Below, piece by piece: positions 1 to 11,400 of a DNA stretch of 64,000 nt. The notes under the pieces are model-generated. The model made no database searches and had not been told where the DNA came from. It worked only from the letters and a program-made list of their open reading frames with translations. The translations under genes and the position numbers were made by a program. The stretch is from NCBI GenBank assembly GCA_947034895.1, contig OX344762.1, positions 9,429,501-9,493,500 of the forward strand, given 5' to 3'. The stretch is from Rhytidiadelphus loreus. Its lineage: Eukaryota; Streptophyta; Bryopsida; Hypnales; Hylocomiaceae. Position 1 is the stretch's first letter, and each line of letters opens with the position of its first letter.

Positions 1-262
1 ATAGTTACAAATTGTAAGTGTTAATTAGAAAGCAAAAAACTATGTGAATGTCTTCAAAATTAGGAACATCATAACTTGAAACATGCAGTTGGACATAACG
101 CCTATGACTAAGGAAATTGAGAAGAAGACGTCCTCTACTATTGTTGTATTGTGCTTGTTCAAATGAAAGTCCTCAGAATGTAATGTGCTCTTGTTTCACG
201 GACTGTAATGAATGCATGATTCCAAATTATAAAAAATGCGGAACAACACTTCCGTTCCACTG

Positions 263-2650
263 TCAACATAGAAGACTTGAAATGGAATTCCTAAAAATAA
301 TGTCAGAGCACAATTTCTTGCAAAGACCAACTTTGTCATGATCATTCACAGCCCGTACGAAATGAATGGACACAGAGTTAGCTGAAGGAGTCACTCGTCC
401 GACGTGGGTTGGAGGGTTCCACATGTACACAGAAACGGGAAGGTAGGCAGATGCCAAACATTTCGTTCCGCCCTCCTTCATTGACACAACAATGTTACAT
501 TCATATGAACTGAGACTGTTGGAAAAAAGGAATGAACGTCTACATTATGTGCACCTGTGACAAAAAGTTTCTTATGGGATGGACCGCGTCTGCTAAAAGA
601 GAAACACGACTCGGTCTCCAGGCCCTGCAAACATTTTTAATTCAAAACGATTCAGTCCTCTAGTTAATCAAATTAGCTAAGACTAGTAAAAATTATTTTC
701 TGTCCCTCTACCAAATCTACTCCTACTTAATATTCAAGTGGAACATCACAATGTACAAAATTACAAATGTCCATGCCCATGCCTCTGAAGTTCTAAAAAA
801 CAATATGGCACTTCATGTGAAGTCATAAATCCTATGTGTCTATTCACTTTACTTCACGTCGACAAAGAAATGCTATTCTCCATCTTTGAGAAGTTATTAC
901 AACAATAAATACAAAATGCACTGCACATGGATCATTCATTTCTTAGAAGTCCTGAAGAAGCTCAATTTTTTATTCAAAAGCCTTGTTTAGAACGTGGTCA
1001 AACAGAGCATAAAGAGGCTTGGTTCATTATCGCAAACATGTCCTCTCAAAACTTATGGAGGATTTTTTCAAACCTACAAATGGTGGAATGCGCAGTAGTG
1101 AAATGAAAAATTACGGCAATATATCATATGAAGAAAACAAAATTGACAGTTTTTTCTAATGAATGAAAAGAGGGAGACCAATGACATGTCCATTCTAAGA
1201 ATGAATCGTGTGTGCCGTTATATTCCTCAATTTCCCGATAGGAATTACCTTTCAAGAAGTTCATGTTCATAATTCTGTCCTTCTAAAATTGAAGTCAGTG
1301 GCCATTCCAAGTACAACGGATTTATGTACACTGTCATACAGGAACAGAGTCATGATCTGAAGGAAAGAGTAACATAGCAAATTAGGCATTCAAGCAAAAC
1401 GCGAAGTGAATGTGCGACATTTTTAAGTCTTACATCTTCACGTTTCCTTCTCTGTTGAAGTAGCACACATTCAAACTGATGACTCCGTAATGTTTTCTCC
1501 TTAGTTCCCATTGATCGGGAAAACTACTTCTCAGAGTGAATACGATCAGGATAAATGCTGTAGAGCTTCTGTTTTATACATTCTCCTAAGCTGCAAATCT
1601 TCCTTGCAACATTTTATTGAATGTGTTCCACTCATGTTCACTGTCATTTGGCACTATAATACTGCTAGCAAATATTTAGCGGAATGAGACAGCATCTCAG
1701 AAGACAAATACTTGGAAATTATAACTAAGTGTATTGAACATGTCCTCCACATAGAAAAACCAAATTTTTTTTTTCTGCAAAGTGGCTATCAAGGTTGGGA
1801 ATGTGTTGCAATTCCCCCCCCCAAAAGTAAGTTGCAGCACAGCTTAGCCTATTAAAATGTCAATTGTTCCACAATTATATTAACATTTCTTAGAGCTGTA
1901 ACTCTTATTTGCTAATCAATTGTGTACATTGATATAGGCAGACATAATTCATCGAAATTGCAAAGAATACGTACTCCTGAGCAACCACCTATTCGGAAAA
2001 TAGAACATGATGATTGACGAAAATAGCTGGACTGAAACATCAATGATGGCATCATGATTTTTGAAGCATTCTATGGTTTACAGTTGAGGTTCTCACCTGG
2101 AAGTGAGAACTTCTTGTTTCACGCTTTGAAGTCGAAGACTTGTGAAAACAATGACTTGCACTGGACAGGCCTCACTGTTCCAGCATCGGCCGATGTATTC
2201 TTCAGCTCCACTTCCGTCGATTTTCCTTCCACATGAGCAACCATCAGTGCATGAAGACTTGATAGACGGATATGCCACTTCTTCAAGAGTACGAAGTTTT
2301 CCAAACGCAAGTCGCAGTAACCAAACACGAAGTCTCACAAGAGACAATACACGAGGAGCATTCTCTGTGAGTAATTTCCAAAGGGATAACAATTAATTAC
2401 GTGAAATTTTGTCGTGTAGTTCAAATAAGATGTTCGTAAGAACTTCAGAGTTAGGTTAAGTGAATAGGGAAGAAAGTCTGTACTTAATTTGGAGTTCATA
2501 TTGCTATCCATGGTGTAATCGTAACTGACGTCTGGCATCCCTCCAGCCTCCCTTGCGATGTCCTCCATCCCCGATCTGCCAATGGAGTCTGGCGCATGAA
2601 CGTGTCGTTCTGAGCCGCCAGACATCGGAAACGAAGGCACAGGGACATTT
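263..2650 (-). CDS. 3' part of an unrecognised spliced gene (three phase-matched exons)
   Basis: I do not recognise this gene. Three minus-strand exons fit together: 2650-2484, 2364-2097 and 515-263. The first intron (2483-2365, 119 bp) has a weaker donor (A|GTACAG) and ends ACTCACAG. The second intron starts with a strong donor (CCAG|GTGAGA) and ends CCAACAG. The phases match at both junctions (1 then 2) and the frame closes with a TGA at 263. The middle exon encodes a Leu/Arg-rich stretch followed by a Cys cluster (CTDGCSCG, then GRCWNSEACP). The last exon encodes a mixed segment containing YMWNPPTHVGR. Exon 2650 begins in phase 2, so at least one 5' exon is missing. The large intron (2096-516) shows no other convincing exon. 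No family can be named. The phase agreement supports a real gene, but weakly without transcripts. Confidence 0.4.
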
Positions 2651-2851
2651 CTGTAATTAATACCGCAATACTATTTTCTGAAAGACTAGTTGCCATAAAT
2701 CCCGATGACTGCATCGCTTCACAATCAAGCATTCGTTGTCTAACTAAATTTAGTGATCGATGCTAGCGATATGCTTCTATAGATTAGGTTTTCTTCTTTT
2801 GAAAGGAAGACGTTCAGTCCCCCCCGTCGAGTAAATAGGGGGGTACGTGAG

Positions 2852-2921
2852 GGCCCCATCGGTTCTCAGGCTGGCCCCATCGGTTCTCAGGCTGGCCCCA
2901 TCGGTTCTCAGGCTGGCCCCA
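2852..2921. repeat. 21-bp GC-rich tandem repeat (3.3 copies)
   Basis: Three perfect copies of a 21-bp unit beginning GGCCCCATCGGTTCTCAGGC and a partial fourth lie in a short GC-rich block (about 2815-2995), which stands out in AT-rich surroundings. The block sits just 5' of the minus-strand gene that ends at 263 and could be part of its promoter region, but nothing in it proves this. The repeat creates short open frames that I regard as spurious. Confidence 0.85.
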
Positions 2922-2995
2922 CTGCTGGCTCTCGCCCTTCTCCCTCCGAGTGGCCCAGATCACATTCGTCCCCTCCACCGGGCCGTCCTGTGCCT

Positions 2996-3921
2996 TAGTC
3001 AGATCGACTCAGTGTGCGAGAGTATTGGAAACATCGAAAATGAAACACTTCGCAATAACGGAGGGGAAACGCACGCTCAGCACTTCAATATTTAAATTCT
3101 GGAAATCAAATATTATATTGCAATATATCTATAAAGTGTGCCACACAAATCCAACAATCACTTGTTTGGATGAATTTGAAGGTGAGGAAGACAAGATCCT
3201 TATACAAATTGGATGGTAGGAGGTAAAGTAATCCATGTGGGATATATTAAGGGTTAGGAGTAGTAGGAGCTCAATCTTCAAATTATCCCATATCCTTTGA
3301 GAGACGGTTCATAAGGAACAATGCATTTCATTATAAAAATCACCTGTCCACTAAGCATTAATGCAAAAATTTCTAATCCAATATTAAACCAAGTAATAGA
3401 AAAAATATTTAGAATAATATGAATGATTGTTTGGAGGTTGTATAGAATATATTATTTGTATAGAATATATTTGAAAATATAGAAAATATTTAATTCTTGT
3501 GGAATTCAAAGATCATATTCTTGGTGTTGTAATTGTTAATACGAAGAAGTCATTATAGTATTATTAAATGTTTATGTAGTTCTTTCTTAATCAAAGGTTT
3601 TCCAATTATTATGAGAAGATGTAAATTGATAAAATAGACTATTTATAAAATTTATTATTATAATGTATACATGTAGTACAAAATTTTTGCATTTCAATTT
3701 CTAAGAACAAAATACGGGAAGCTTACGAAAGAAATTGCCATTGAAGTGTTTTAGGAAATAAAATGGATAGCTCCAAAAAAAGAAATTGCCCTTCAAATTA
3801 GAAAGGTTCACACAATTGAAACAAAAGCCATACAATACCCAAATTGGGCAACAAATGGATAAACCATTATATTTTTTAAATTAATAACTCTCTAAAAGAA
3901 AGTATTAGAAGTTACAGTATT
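2996..3921. other. AT-rich intergenic stretch
   Basis: From the end of the GC-rich block to the TET-like gene the sequence becomes steadily more AT-rich, with runs such as AATATATTTG and AAAATATTT. I see no coding exon, RNA gene or terminal inverted repeat here. The part next to 3922 is the 3' flank of the minus-strand TET-like gene. Confidence 0.6.
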
Positions 3922-5037
3922 CTATCTTCTATCATCTAATTTTTGCTTATTCTGTTCAACTATTTCTTTTAATCCACGTACTAGGGGATTCACATCTTTC
4001 CCGGCTCTTTGCATTTTGAGCAAACTTTGTACTCTATTGGCCAAACTTTTTGGCACTTGGATGGATGTACCAACACGAGTAAATCCTTCTACCGTTTTTG
4101 ATTGTGAAGTAGCATGGAAGTCGGTTTTTCCTCGCCAAATTATCTCAACAATGCCATCACATCGTCCGAAGTTGACGCAGATTTTGTAACTCGGAACAAC
4201 AAAGTGCCCCCCATTACAATGGAATCCATCACTCACTTTAGCTAATCTTCCATTTTGTTCTATTGTTGGTGCCCAAATTCCATACACATAAGAGTTGTGG
4301 TCTTGATCCCGGTGGATGGTATTGTAAAAATCATCCACCGTATATGTCAAAGTACTTGTGAATCCTACGAAATTTTGTTCTAGATTCAAAAACTCTGTTT
4401 GGCCCAACAATGGAACACCAACTTCCATTGCTTCATCAACGGTTTTCAAGTACATACATGGTCCTAGTTTCATAAATTTTGATTCATAAAACTGCGCAAT
4501 CCATTTGACCAACTCATCTTGGTCTTTTTGCCATTCATCTATGGAAGTTTCATTTTTCTTAAATCTCTGCCCCATGACATAGTGACCCATGGAATAACCT
4601 TTGTCCATGCCACCTCTCCACCCTAACGCAAACATTTTTCCATGAACTTGGGCCTTATTGTTTTTTATGTAGCCCGAGTCACCCTTCCTCAATCTCGCTA
4701 GTGATGAAGTTAACTTTTCAAAATCTTCGTATTCTTTAGAGGATTTAAGGTCATCAAATGTTGTAAATGATATCACAAGCACTATTTCTTTGGTGCTCTC
4801 ATCTTGAATGGCTACTTTGTTTTTATGTAGCACTAAATAGTTCTCTGGAACCTCATCCATCATTGTTCCATCCAAAGAAGTATCTTCTAAATTGCGATGT
4901 CGTGAAATCATTACACATTCATTTTCTTTACAGGGACCTATTTTTTCAAATGTTTTTTTCAAACTTCTCTCATACCGTAATTTTGCGTGAGCTTTCTTCT
5001 TTATGGTCACACTGCCTTTTCCTCTCCCTTTTGTCAT
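3922..5037 (-). CDS. TET/JBP-like 2OG-Fe(II) dioxygenase (KDZ-transposon type), intronless
   Basis: A single open frame of 371 aa. The core at residues 232-330 has the layout of the 'Tet-like 2OG-Fe(II) oxygenase' domain known from fungal Kyakuja-Dileera-Zisupton elements. It has an HxD iron motif at H242-R-D244, then YGIWAPT, then GFHCNGGHFVVPSYKICVNF, CDGIVEIIWRG and the distal histidine H308. R321 in TRVGTSIQ is a candidate for binding the 2-oxoglutarate carboxylate. The N-terminus (MTKGRGKGSVTIKKK) is strongly basic. Family members oxidise 5-methylpyrimidines in DNA or are presumed to; the substrate here is inferred. All three metal ligands are present, so it may be active. There is no intron, unlike the other genes in the window, and no KDZ transposase was found beside it. 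A TATA box lies about 120 bp upstream of the ATG. Retroposition, horizontal transfer or a relic of a transposon cargo gene would each fit. Confidence 0.72.
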   Translation of the reverse strand: MTKGRGKGSVTIKKKAHAKLRYERSLKKTFEKIGPCKENECVMISRHRNLEDTSLDGTMMDEVPENYLVLHKNKVAIQDESTKEIVLVISFTTFDDLKSSKEYEDFEKLTSSLARLRKGDSGYIKNNKAQVHGKMFALGWRGGMDKGYSMGHYVMGQRFKKNETSIDEWQKDQDELVKWIAQFYESKFMKLGPCMYLKTVDEAMEVGVPLLGQTEFLNLEQNFVGFTSTLTYTVDDFYNTIHRDQDHNSYVYGIWAPTIEQNGRLAKVSDGFHCNGGHFVVPSYKICVNFGRCDGIVEIIWRGKTDFHATSQSKTVEGFTRVGTSIQVPKSLANRVQSLLKMQRAGKDVNPLVRGLKEIVEQNKQKLDDRR

Positions 5038-5156
5038 TATGTAATTTCTTTAGTTTTATAATATTTAATAATATAATTCAAACTTGTTAACAATTAATAA
5101 TATAAACAAATCCAATGTAGTAAATGCAAATAATATTTTATATGTCTCTTGCAATT

Positions 5157-5165
5157 CTATTTATA
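5157..5165 (-). promoter_or_regulatory. TATA box upstream of the TET-like gene
   Basis: On the minus strand this reads TATAAATAG, a good match to a plant TATA box, within GTGTATAAATAGAATTGC. It lies about 120 bp before the ATG at 5037, a normal distance allowing for a short 5' untranslated region. The flanks are AT-rich, so chance cannot be excluded. Confidence 0.45.
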
Positions 5166-5696
5166 CACTTGTATCTAAAAGTAAAAGCAAGATTTCAAAG
5201 TAAAAGCAACCTTTTACATTATAGTTCTTTTTCTTTTTTAAAATGGAATAAAATCCCTTTCACACTAGAGTTCTTTAACTTTTATAATAAGTGAAAAGAG
5301 TTGTTTCATTTTTTGAAAAGTCTAACAAGACTTTTATATTAAAGGACATACACTTTGTTATCATTTGGATTTACAATTTTATTTGCATTTGTTGAAATTG
5401 TTCCAAAAATATATTGCTTCCAAACTTTCAAATTAATTATGTACATACCATGAATCAGGTCTATCCAAATTATATAAAAAAACTTGAAATTTGAAAATAT
5501 TCCATAAATCTAATTTTTGAAATTCACTCTATTTGTTATTGCAATTACTAGGAGTTAAGAACTTTAATTTTCAACACTTGTATTTTTAGAGAACACATGC
5601 ATAATAATAGAATGTACTTGTTTCAGATATGAGTTTAATACTAATTTTAAGCTTTTCACCCAAAAATAACAAAGGAATTAAAAATAAAAGTTTTAT

Positions 5697-5701
<5 letters not shown>

Positions 5702-5735
<34 letters not shown>
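5702..5735. repeat. (AT)n microsatellite
   Basis: About 17 uninterrupted AT dinucleotides in the AT-rich 5' flank of the TET-like gene. Confidence 0.95.
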
Positions 5736-5738
<3 letters not shown>

Positions 5739-5784
5739 TCATTTAATATTTACATGAATTTTTTATCTTTAAATATTTGTTTAA

Positions 5785-6445
5785 ACTAAGTTTGGTTTAG
5801 GAATTTTTGCATGTTTCTAAAGTATGTGGTGTGTGTATTGTGTGAAGAATGACTTTCAAAGTGTACGTACATACTTGGAATTAAGGCATACATTAGAGTA
5901 AGTATGATGACATGAATTTTTATTTTCATTTCCATCCTTCTTTGTTTAGTAACTTAGGCATGCTTCCCAAGTACGTGGTGTGTGCATTGTGTGAAGGATG
6001 ACTTCCAAAGCATCCCCACATACTTGGAAGGCATATGATGACGTCATTTAATATTTTATTTTCCATCCTTCTTTGTTTAGGAATTCTAGTATGCTTCCAA
6101 AGTATGTGGTGTGTGCATTGTGTGAAGGATGACTTCCAAAGCGTCCCCACATACTTGGAAGGCATATGATGACGTCATTTAATATTTTATTTTCCATCCT
6201 TCTTTGTTTAGGAATTCTAGTATGCTTCCAAAGTATGTGGTGTGTGCATTGTGTGAAGGATGACTTCCAAAGCGTCCCCACATACTTGGAAGGCATATGA
6301 TGACGTCATTTAATATTTTATTTTCCATCCTTCTTTGTTTAGGAATTCTAGTATGCTTCCAAAGTATGTGGTGTGTGCATTGTGTGAAGGATGACTTCCA
6401 AAGCGTCCCCACATACTTGGAAGGCATACTTTAGAGCAAGCATTA
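5785..6445. repeat. Tandem array of five 131-bp repeats with internal hairpins
   Basis: Five copies, anchored at about 5811, 5960, 6091, 6222 and 6353. The last three are nearly identical with a period of exactly 131 bp; the first two have diverged. Within each unit an inverted pair (CTTCCAAAGTATGTGG and CCACATACTTGGAAG) could form a stem of about 15 bp around a loop of some 36 nt. Near-identical open frames of about 80 codons recur on the minus strand at the same 131-bp spacing. They simply follow the repeat and I do not call them genes. The array lies upstream of the minus-strand TET-like gene. Confidence 0.92.
6039..6308. promoter_or_regulatory. Three TGACGTCA palindromes, one per 131-bp repeat
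   Basis: The perfect 8-bp palindrome TGACGTCA occurs at 6039-6046, 6170-6177 and 6301-6308, always in the context CATATGATGACGTCATTT. TGACGTCA is the classical C-box/CRE core bound by plant TGA- and HY5-type bZIP factors. The sites are phased at 131 bp and lie 1.0-1.3 kb upstream of the TET-like start codon. A regulatory role is inference, since they may merely be part of a repeat unit. Confidence 0.4.
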
Positions 6446-8429
6446 TGACATCAATTTTCATTTTGATTTCCATTTTTCTTTGTTTATGAATTTTCGAGCA
6501 CTTCTCATATGTGGCTATCCATCCACAAGTGACGTTTAGGGATTAAAGTGAGAAGTTTTTATTTTTTCATTGCAAATAATCCAGGAGGCCACACTTCAAC
6601 CACTAAATTTGACATATTAGAAATTTCGTTTTGATGGTCATTCCTTAGGATTCGGGTTCTTACATAAGTTAGAAACATCCTTAGAAATTTTCAATTGCAT
6701 TACATTTGTGGAACATTATTTACCAAAATTACATGATTGTAGAGATAGGTTTGGTAAAATATACTTACACTAACAACTTTTCCTTGAATCAATTGATTAT
6801 TGAAATGGATTCCAATGAAAAATGTGAACGGTAGAGACAATGACATACAACTATTTTGAGTGCTTAATTTTAATTTTAATTTATTAATATAAAACTTTAA
6901 TATTTGTAGATATATCGGATGATTATCACAATAATACTTTGATTCTTCTTCCAATCTAAATTGTTTTCTTTTTCTTTATTTATTTTTAGAATATGCATAT
7001 GAAATTTAAAAAATAGGAGGAGAGTTTTGCGTAATAGATTATGGCTACTACATCAAGCTAGAGCAGGATCAACTTCATTGGTGGACTTGAAAAATGTAAG
7101 GCATTAACCTATAGTGAATAGTGGATTTTACCAAATAGGAGTTGTTCTTTTGACAAAACAATTTACTTTAGATTCTTTTGAAAGAATCCCCAAAAAATGG
7201 TTGATAGTAGGAGATGGAAAGAAAAGTAAATACAGAGTCATTTCCTTACACCATGAAAAATAAAGTATATTACACAGAGAGAGGAGCAACACAACTTCAG
7301 ATGCTTCACTGTACACTTTTTTTTTTTAAATATTAGGAAATTTTCAGCCCTTGGGCAACTAGTGCAAGCGTTGACAAATTTTTCAAGTTGGTGACCATAG
7401 TCCTTGTGGTCATAGAGCTTGACCGAAAGTAAGGATAGTCCCATACCGTTCTTATTACTCCAATCTAAATTAGTAAGCAACAATGAGCGTTAAGACTGCG
7501 CACTTAATTCCCAATTGTCCAAGAAGCGACTATCTCTAGACTGACGAAAGTTCCAGATGAAAAAAACAAAAAGTTTTCCGTCCATGTCGCCACATTCTCA
7601 TCCAAACGCCACGGAATGGCGTTTTCGGCGTTCCTGGGTTAATGAACACAAGAACTTGAATTACAATTTGAGACATTTACCTGTCAAATCGCATATCTTA
7701 ATAGGTGCGCCACGTCAGAGCGGCCATATTTATCTGGGATTGCATGCAATTCCAATGAAAAGTGTGCACCGCCCTGTTCTTCTCGCGATCTGTGCCTTCA
7801 GTACACGGAACCCTAATTTTAACTATTGGATGATATTCGTTCAATCTGACGACAATGTGACTCTAACTGAAGTTCAGTTGTAAGTGGCGCTACTGTGCTT
7901 TCGTCGTTTTCCTTTTGAACACGCATTGCGTCTTTGCTGTTTTGCTAGCTGCGTAGACATGGCATTTTTTTCCGTGGCCTTTTCATATTTTCTTGTTTTA
8001 GGTTTCATTCCACAGTACTTTTAATTAATATATGAACGTGTTGCTTCTTCTGTATAAGTAGCATTAGTGAAATTAGAAGTCCACTTGTTCTTGTCATTTT
8101 CTTATAATAGAACTCTTCCATGCTTTTTACTGTGCCTAAACAATCAACTACCGAGGAATGCCCAAATGGAGTCAGAGATTTTTTTCATAGTTGTACAGTG
8201 ACGTCTCTTACACAAGTGTGTGGATATGCACATTAGAGTTGCAGTGAGAAAATACCAAACACAAGGTACATTACAGAAAACACACAACGAGGTGATCTTG
8301 CATATGCCCAGCAGACAAGAAACCTATCGTTCCTACAATACTTTTTTCTACTTTGTAGCAATGTATACGACAGTTTACGCCAATGCATTGAAGTATTCTC
8401 AAGAGACGTATGTGGAACACGTTTAGGAA
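6446..8429. other. Intergenic region leading into the En/Spm-like gene
   Basis: The first kilobase is AT-rich with no gene. From about 7500 the composition becomes more balanced. An open frame at 7557-7883 (+, 108 codons) has no recognisable motif and lacks convincing splice signals. I take 7500-8430 as the promoter and 5' leader of the downstream plus-strand gene rather than a separate gene. Confidence 0.4.
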
Positions 8430-11400
8430 ATGAAGTGCAGTGAAGACAACGCAAACTGCTTTGACTCCAGCTTCATCGACAGTGATTCAAGTAGCGGTTC
8501 TCAAAGTAGCCCGAACTCAAGTTCATCAGACTACGTGCAGACGGAGGAGGCTGAAACTGAAACAGAGGACGAGAGAAATTGCAAGAGCGTTTCGTTCCGT
8601 GGACCAACAAACAATAAGAAGACAGTTCCAGTTCGTGCAGAAAGCAAAAAAAAGGCATTGCAGAAAGTGAGTCATCCTCTTCATCACTTCATGCATTCAT
8701 TTCTTAGTGATTAGAATATGCACACCTTTCTTGGAAAAAAATGAACATGACTGTATACTTACAGAATAAATTATTGCAAGTTGCTTTAATTATCGTCTGA
8801 AGGACTTCAGTTCTGTGTCACTTGGATAGTTGGATTCTTTCTAGAAAGACTGCACTCCACTTCGGAGCACCCAGTCCATTCCAATTGTCTACAGTGAGCA
8901 AGGTTTATTAGTTCCAAAAAGTTCGTAAGGAAAGACCACAGTATGGTTCAAGCAAAATGAAATGCATTTCATTATTCTAAATTTGATGACTCTATAGTAG
9001 AAGGAGTTGTTCATTAGAGTCTGTAGAAGTATGTATAGCATCATGTATAGAGAAATCGTTGTTAGACTAATCGACGTATGTACTAGTCGATTTATTAGAG
9101 GGCGCTGCGACACAACATGTGCAGGCGGACCACCTCGCAGTAGGTTATTGCAATGAAGCAACGTTGTTCTATAATTGTGATGTAAATTGTCGACGAGTTC
9201 CTAGGATGCGTGTTCTATTGTTCTAAGGAAGTATGCTGCTCTGAATTTTTCCTATTCGCATTGTTCACATTACCAAGCATTAGATATGTGTTAAAGACTG
9301 GAACCTCACAGGTAGAATTCTATAGATTTTTTTTTTGGTTTTCCTTCTATATGCTTGTCGTCGAACACGAAATAATAAGTTGTTGGTAGAGCCTAGTGGT
9401 GGCTTGATTTCAGTATTATTGAAATTTCAATTAGCATTTACAGGGAATTGTACATGTCGATTACTACCATCAGTTTTTAGCGTACTGTGATGACATGTAT
9501 TCAGTAGAAATGGATATTGTTTTCCCTATAAAAATTACGATAGGTCAAGCTTCACTTATGAGCTGGACAAGACGTAATCACTTCTGCTGATAGCCTGATA
9601 AAGAGGTAATTAGCGTTTATTGACTAATTTGAGTCATAACTTGCTGCGTTTTCCTGATGAATTTGACATCATTGATATTCATTTCCTGGATTTCATCTCA
9701 CAATAAGTGAACATTATGAAAGTGAGGTACCATTATTTTATTTTTAAAAGTTGCACATTAGTATGGTCTTCATCTATATGCAACCAAATACGACAATGCC
9801 AATGAGTCATGCTTCCGTTAACAACAAATAAAGAATGTATATTTTCTTGAATAATGTTTTCAAGTGGTTGCACCTTTCAATGTACTCATTCATTATCAAT
9901 GAGTGACAAGACTTTGCTAAGAGCATAACAATTTCATGAACCATGATTTATTCATTTCTTTGAGAAAACAGAAGCTTGTGTACTGCACGCATGTTATATT
10001 GTGTTTCATATTCTTTGTACTGCGAAGATGTTGACGTATTTATGAGTTACTTTGGTTGTTTGAGGCACATTGCACGCATGTTATATTGTCTTTCATGTTC
10101 TTTGTATACTGCAAAGATGTTGACGTATTGATGACTTACTGTGGTTGTAGGAGGCAGTGGATGTGATAATGGACATATCTGTGAACAATGAAGACCTTCT
10201 TCATCCTCGCTCAAGGAAGCAAAAAGGAGCACTTGCAATTCAAAGGCAAACTAGAGGAACTTCGAAATTATCTCTTACAAAACAGGGTAATGAAGAGAAT
10301 GGAGGGGAAGGCAGTCACAGTATAACTGCTCGGCGGAAAAAGGATACAACCAAAGCGGTTGGTTCCGTGCTTGGCAAAAAAAAAGGAAAGTCAGTTTCTC
10401 CTACTGTCGTAGGCGCAATTTTTGGTAATTTGAAAAGCTGTGTGGCAGATGTAGCAGAACTTCGTCGGAAAAGGGACGAGGACGCACTAAAATGTGCGCG
10501 CATGCCAAGAACTGTAGCAAATGGATCAAAGACGATGTCTGCTCCATCCACAAGGGTAACTCATTCTGAAGACAGATCCATGCTGAAGGATTTAGACCTT
10601 GACATACCTCAGGAATCAACACCCTTTACTCGCAAGAGCCCAGAACATGAATTATCAGAAGGTGTGTGACACTTACACAGATTTGGTGAATCCGTTTTTT
10701 GAGTTGTTGGATGAATCCTTACGGAATTTATTGGGAATGACTTTTGGTTTGAAGCACAAGTCTTGCTGTGCATGGACGAGTGCAGGAATAGCACTAGCAA
10801 AGAAAGATGATAGAAAAGCCGTGTTCTGCTTTTTTATTGAGTTCTTAGAGAGAGTTAAGAAGTTTGAGTGCACCTTAGGATAAGTGTGAACAACTCCATC
10901 TTTTTCTCAAATTCCCTATTTTGTCTAAAAAAAAAGAATTTCCATTCACCATTGTTTTATTGTACTGTAGAATTGCAGCACACAACAAATCAGGGTGAAA
11001 TGGAATGTACGGTACTAGTGAAAGACCCCCGGAACCGTTCCATCCACAGTGAACATCCTTTGCAAAATACTAATGTGAAGTTCCAGCCGCTTATGCCTGC
11101 AATGAAGAATTCCGAAAGCAGTGACATGCGAACCATGTTGGACACTTCCAAGCAAAAAGAGAAGGACTTGCCTGCTTATAGTCGACGAGTGGATCCTATT
11201 TTGTTTGCCACTAGGAAGAGAAGAAGCCCATCGCCTACTATGCAGTACAACAACAACGTGAGATGAACTTTTTCATATCAACATTCTGTATTTATATTTT
11301 CATTGTACATTTTCCTTTCTCTGTTTAAATACTCAAGTAATCAGTATACCTTAGAATTGGAAGAAAAAGTATCGTGACAACGTCTTCCTTAAAGGAAGAC

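Noticed and set aside
2847..3219. Overlapping plus-strand frames over the GC-rich block
   Set aside because: The first is a translation of the 21-bp tandem repeat and the second runs into AT-rich noncoding sequence.
3922..5037. Search for a neighbouring KDZ transposase or terminal repeats bounding the TET-like gene
   Set aside because: No large transposase-like frame or matching inverted ends were seen within several kilobases, so I do not call a complete element.
5926..6427. Repeated minus-strand frames of about 80 codons
   Set aside because: They recur at the exact 131-bp period of the tandem repeat and simply reflect it; no start context, family motif or upstream promoter.
5785..6445. 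Array considered as a CRISPR
   Set aside because: Whole units are repeated head to tail with no unique spacers, and the genome is eukaryotic.
7557..7883. 108-codon plus-strand frame upstream of the En/Spm-like gene
   Set aside because: No recognisable motif and no splice link; composition fits a promoter or leader region.
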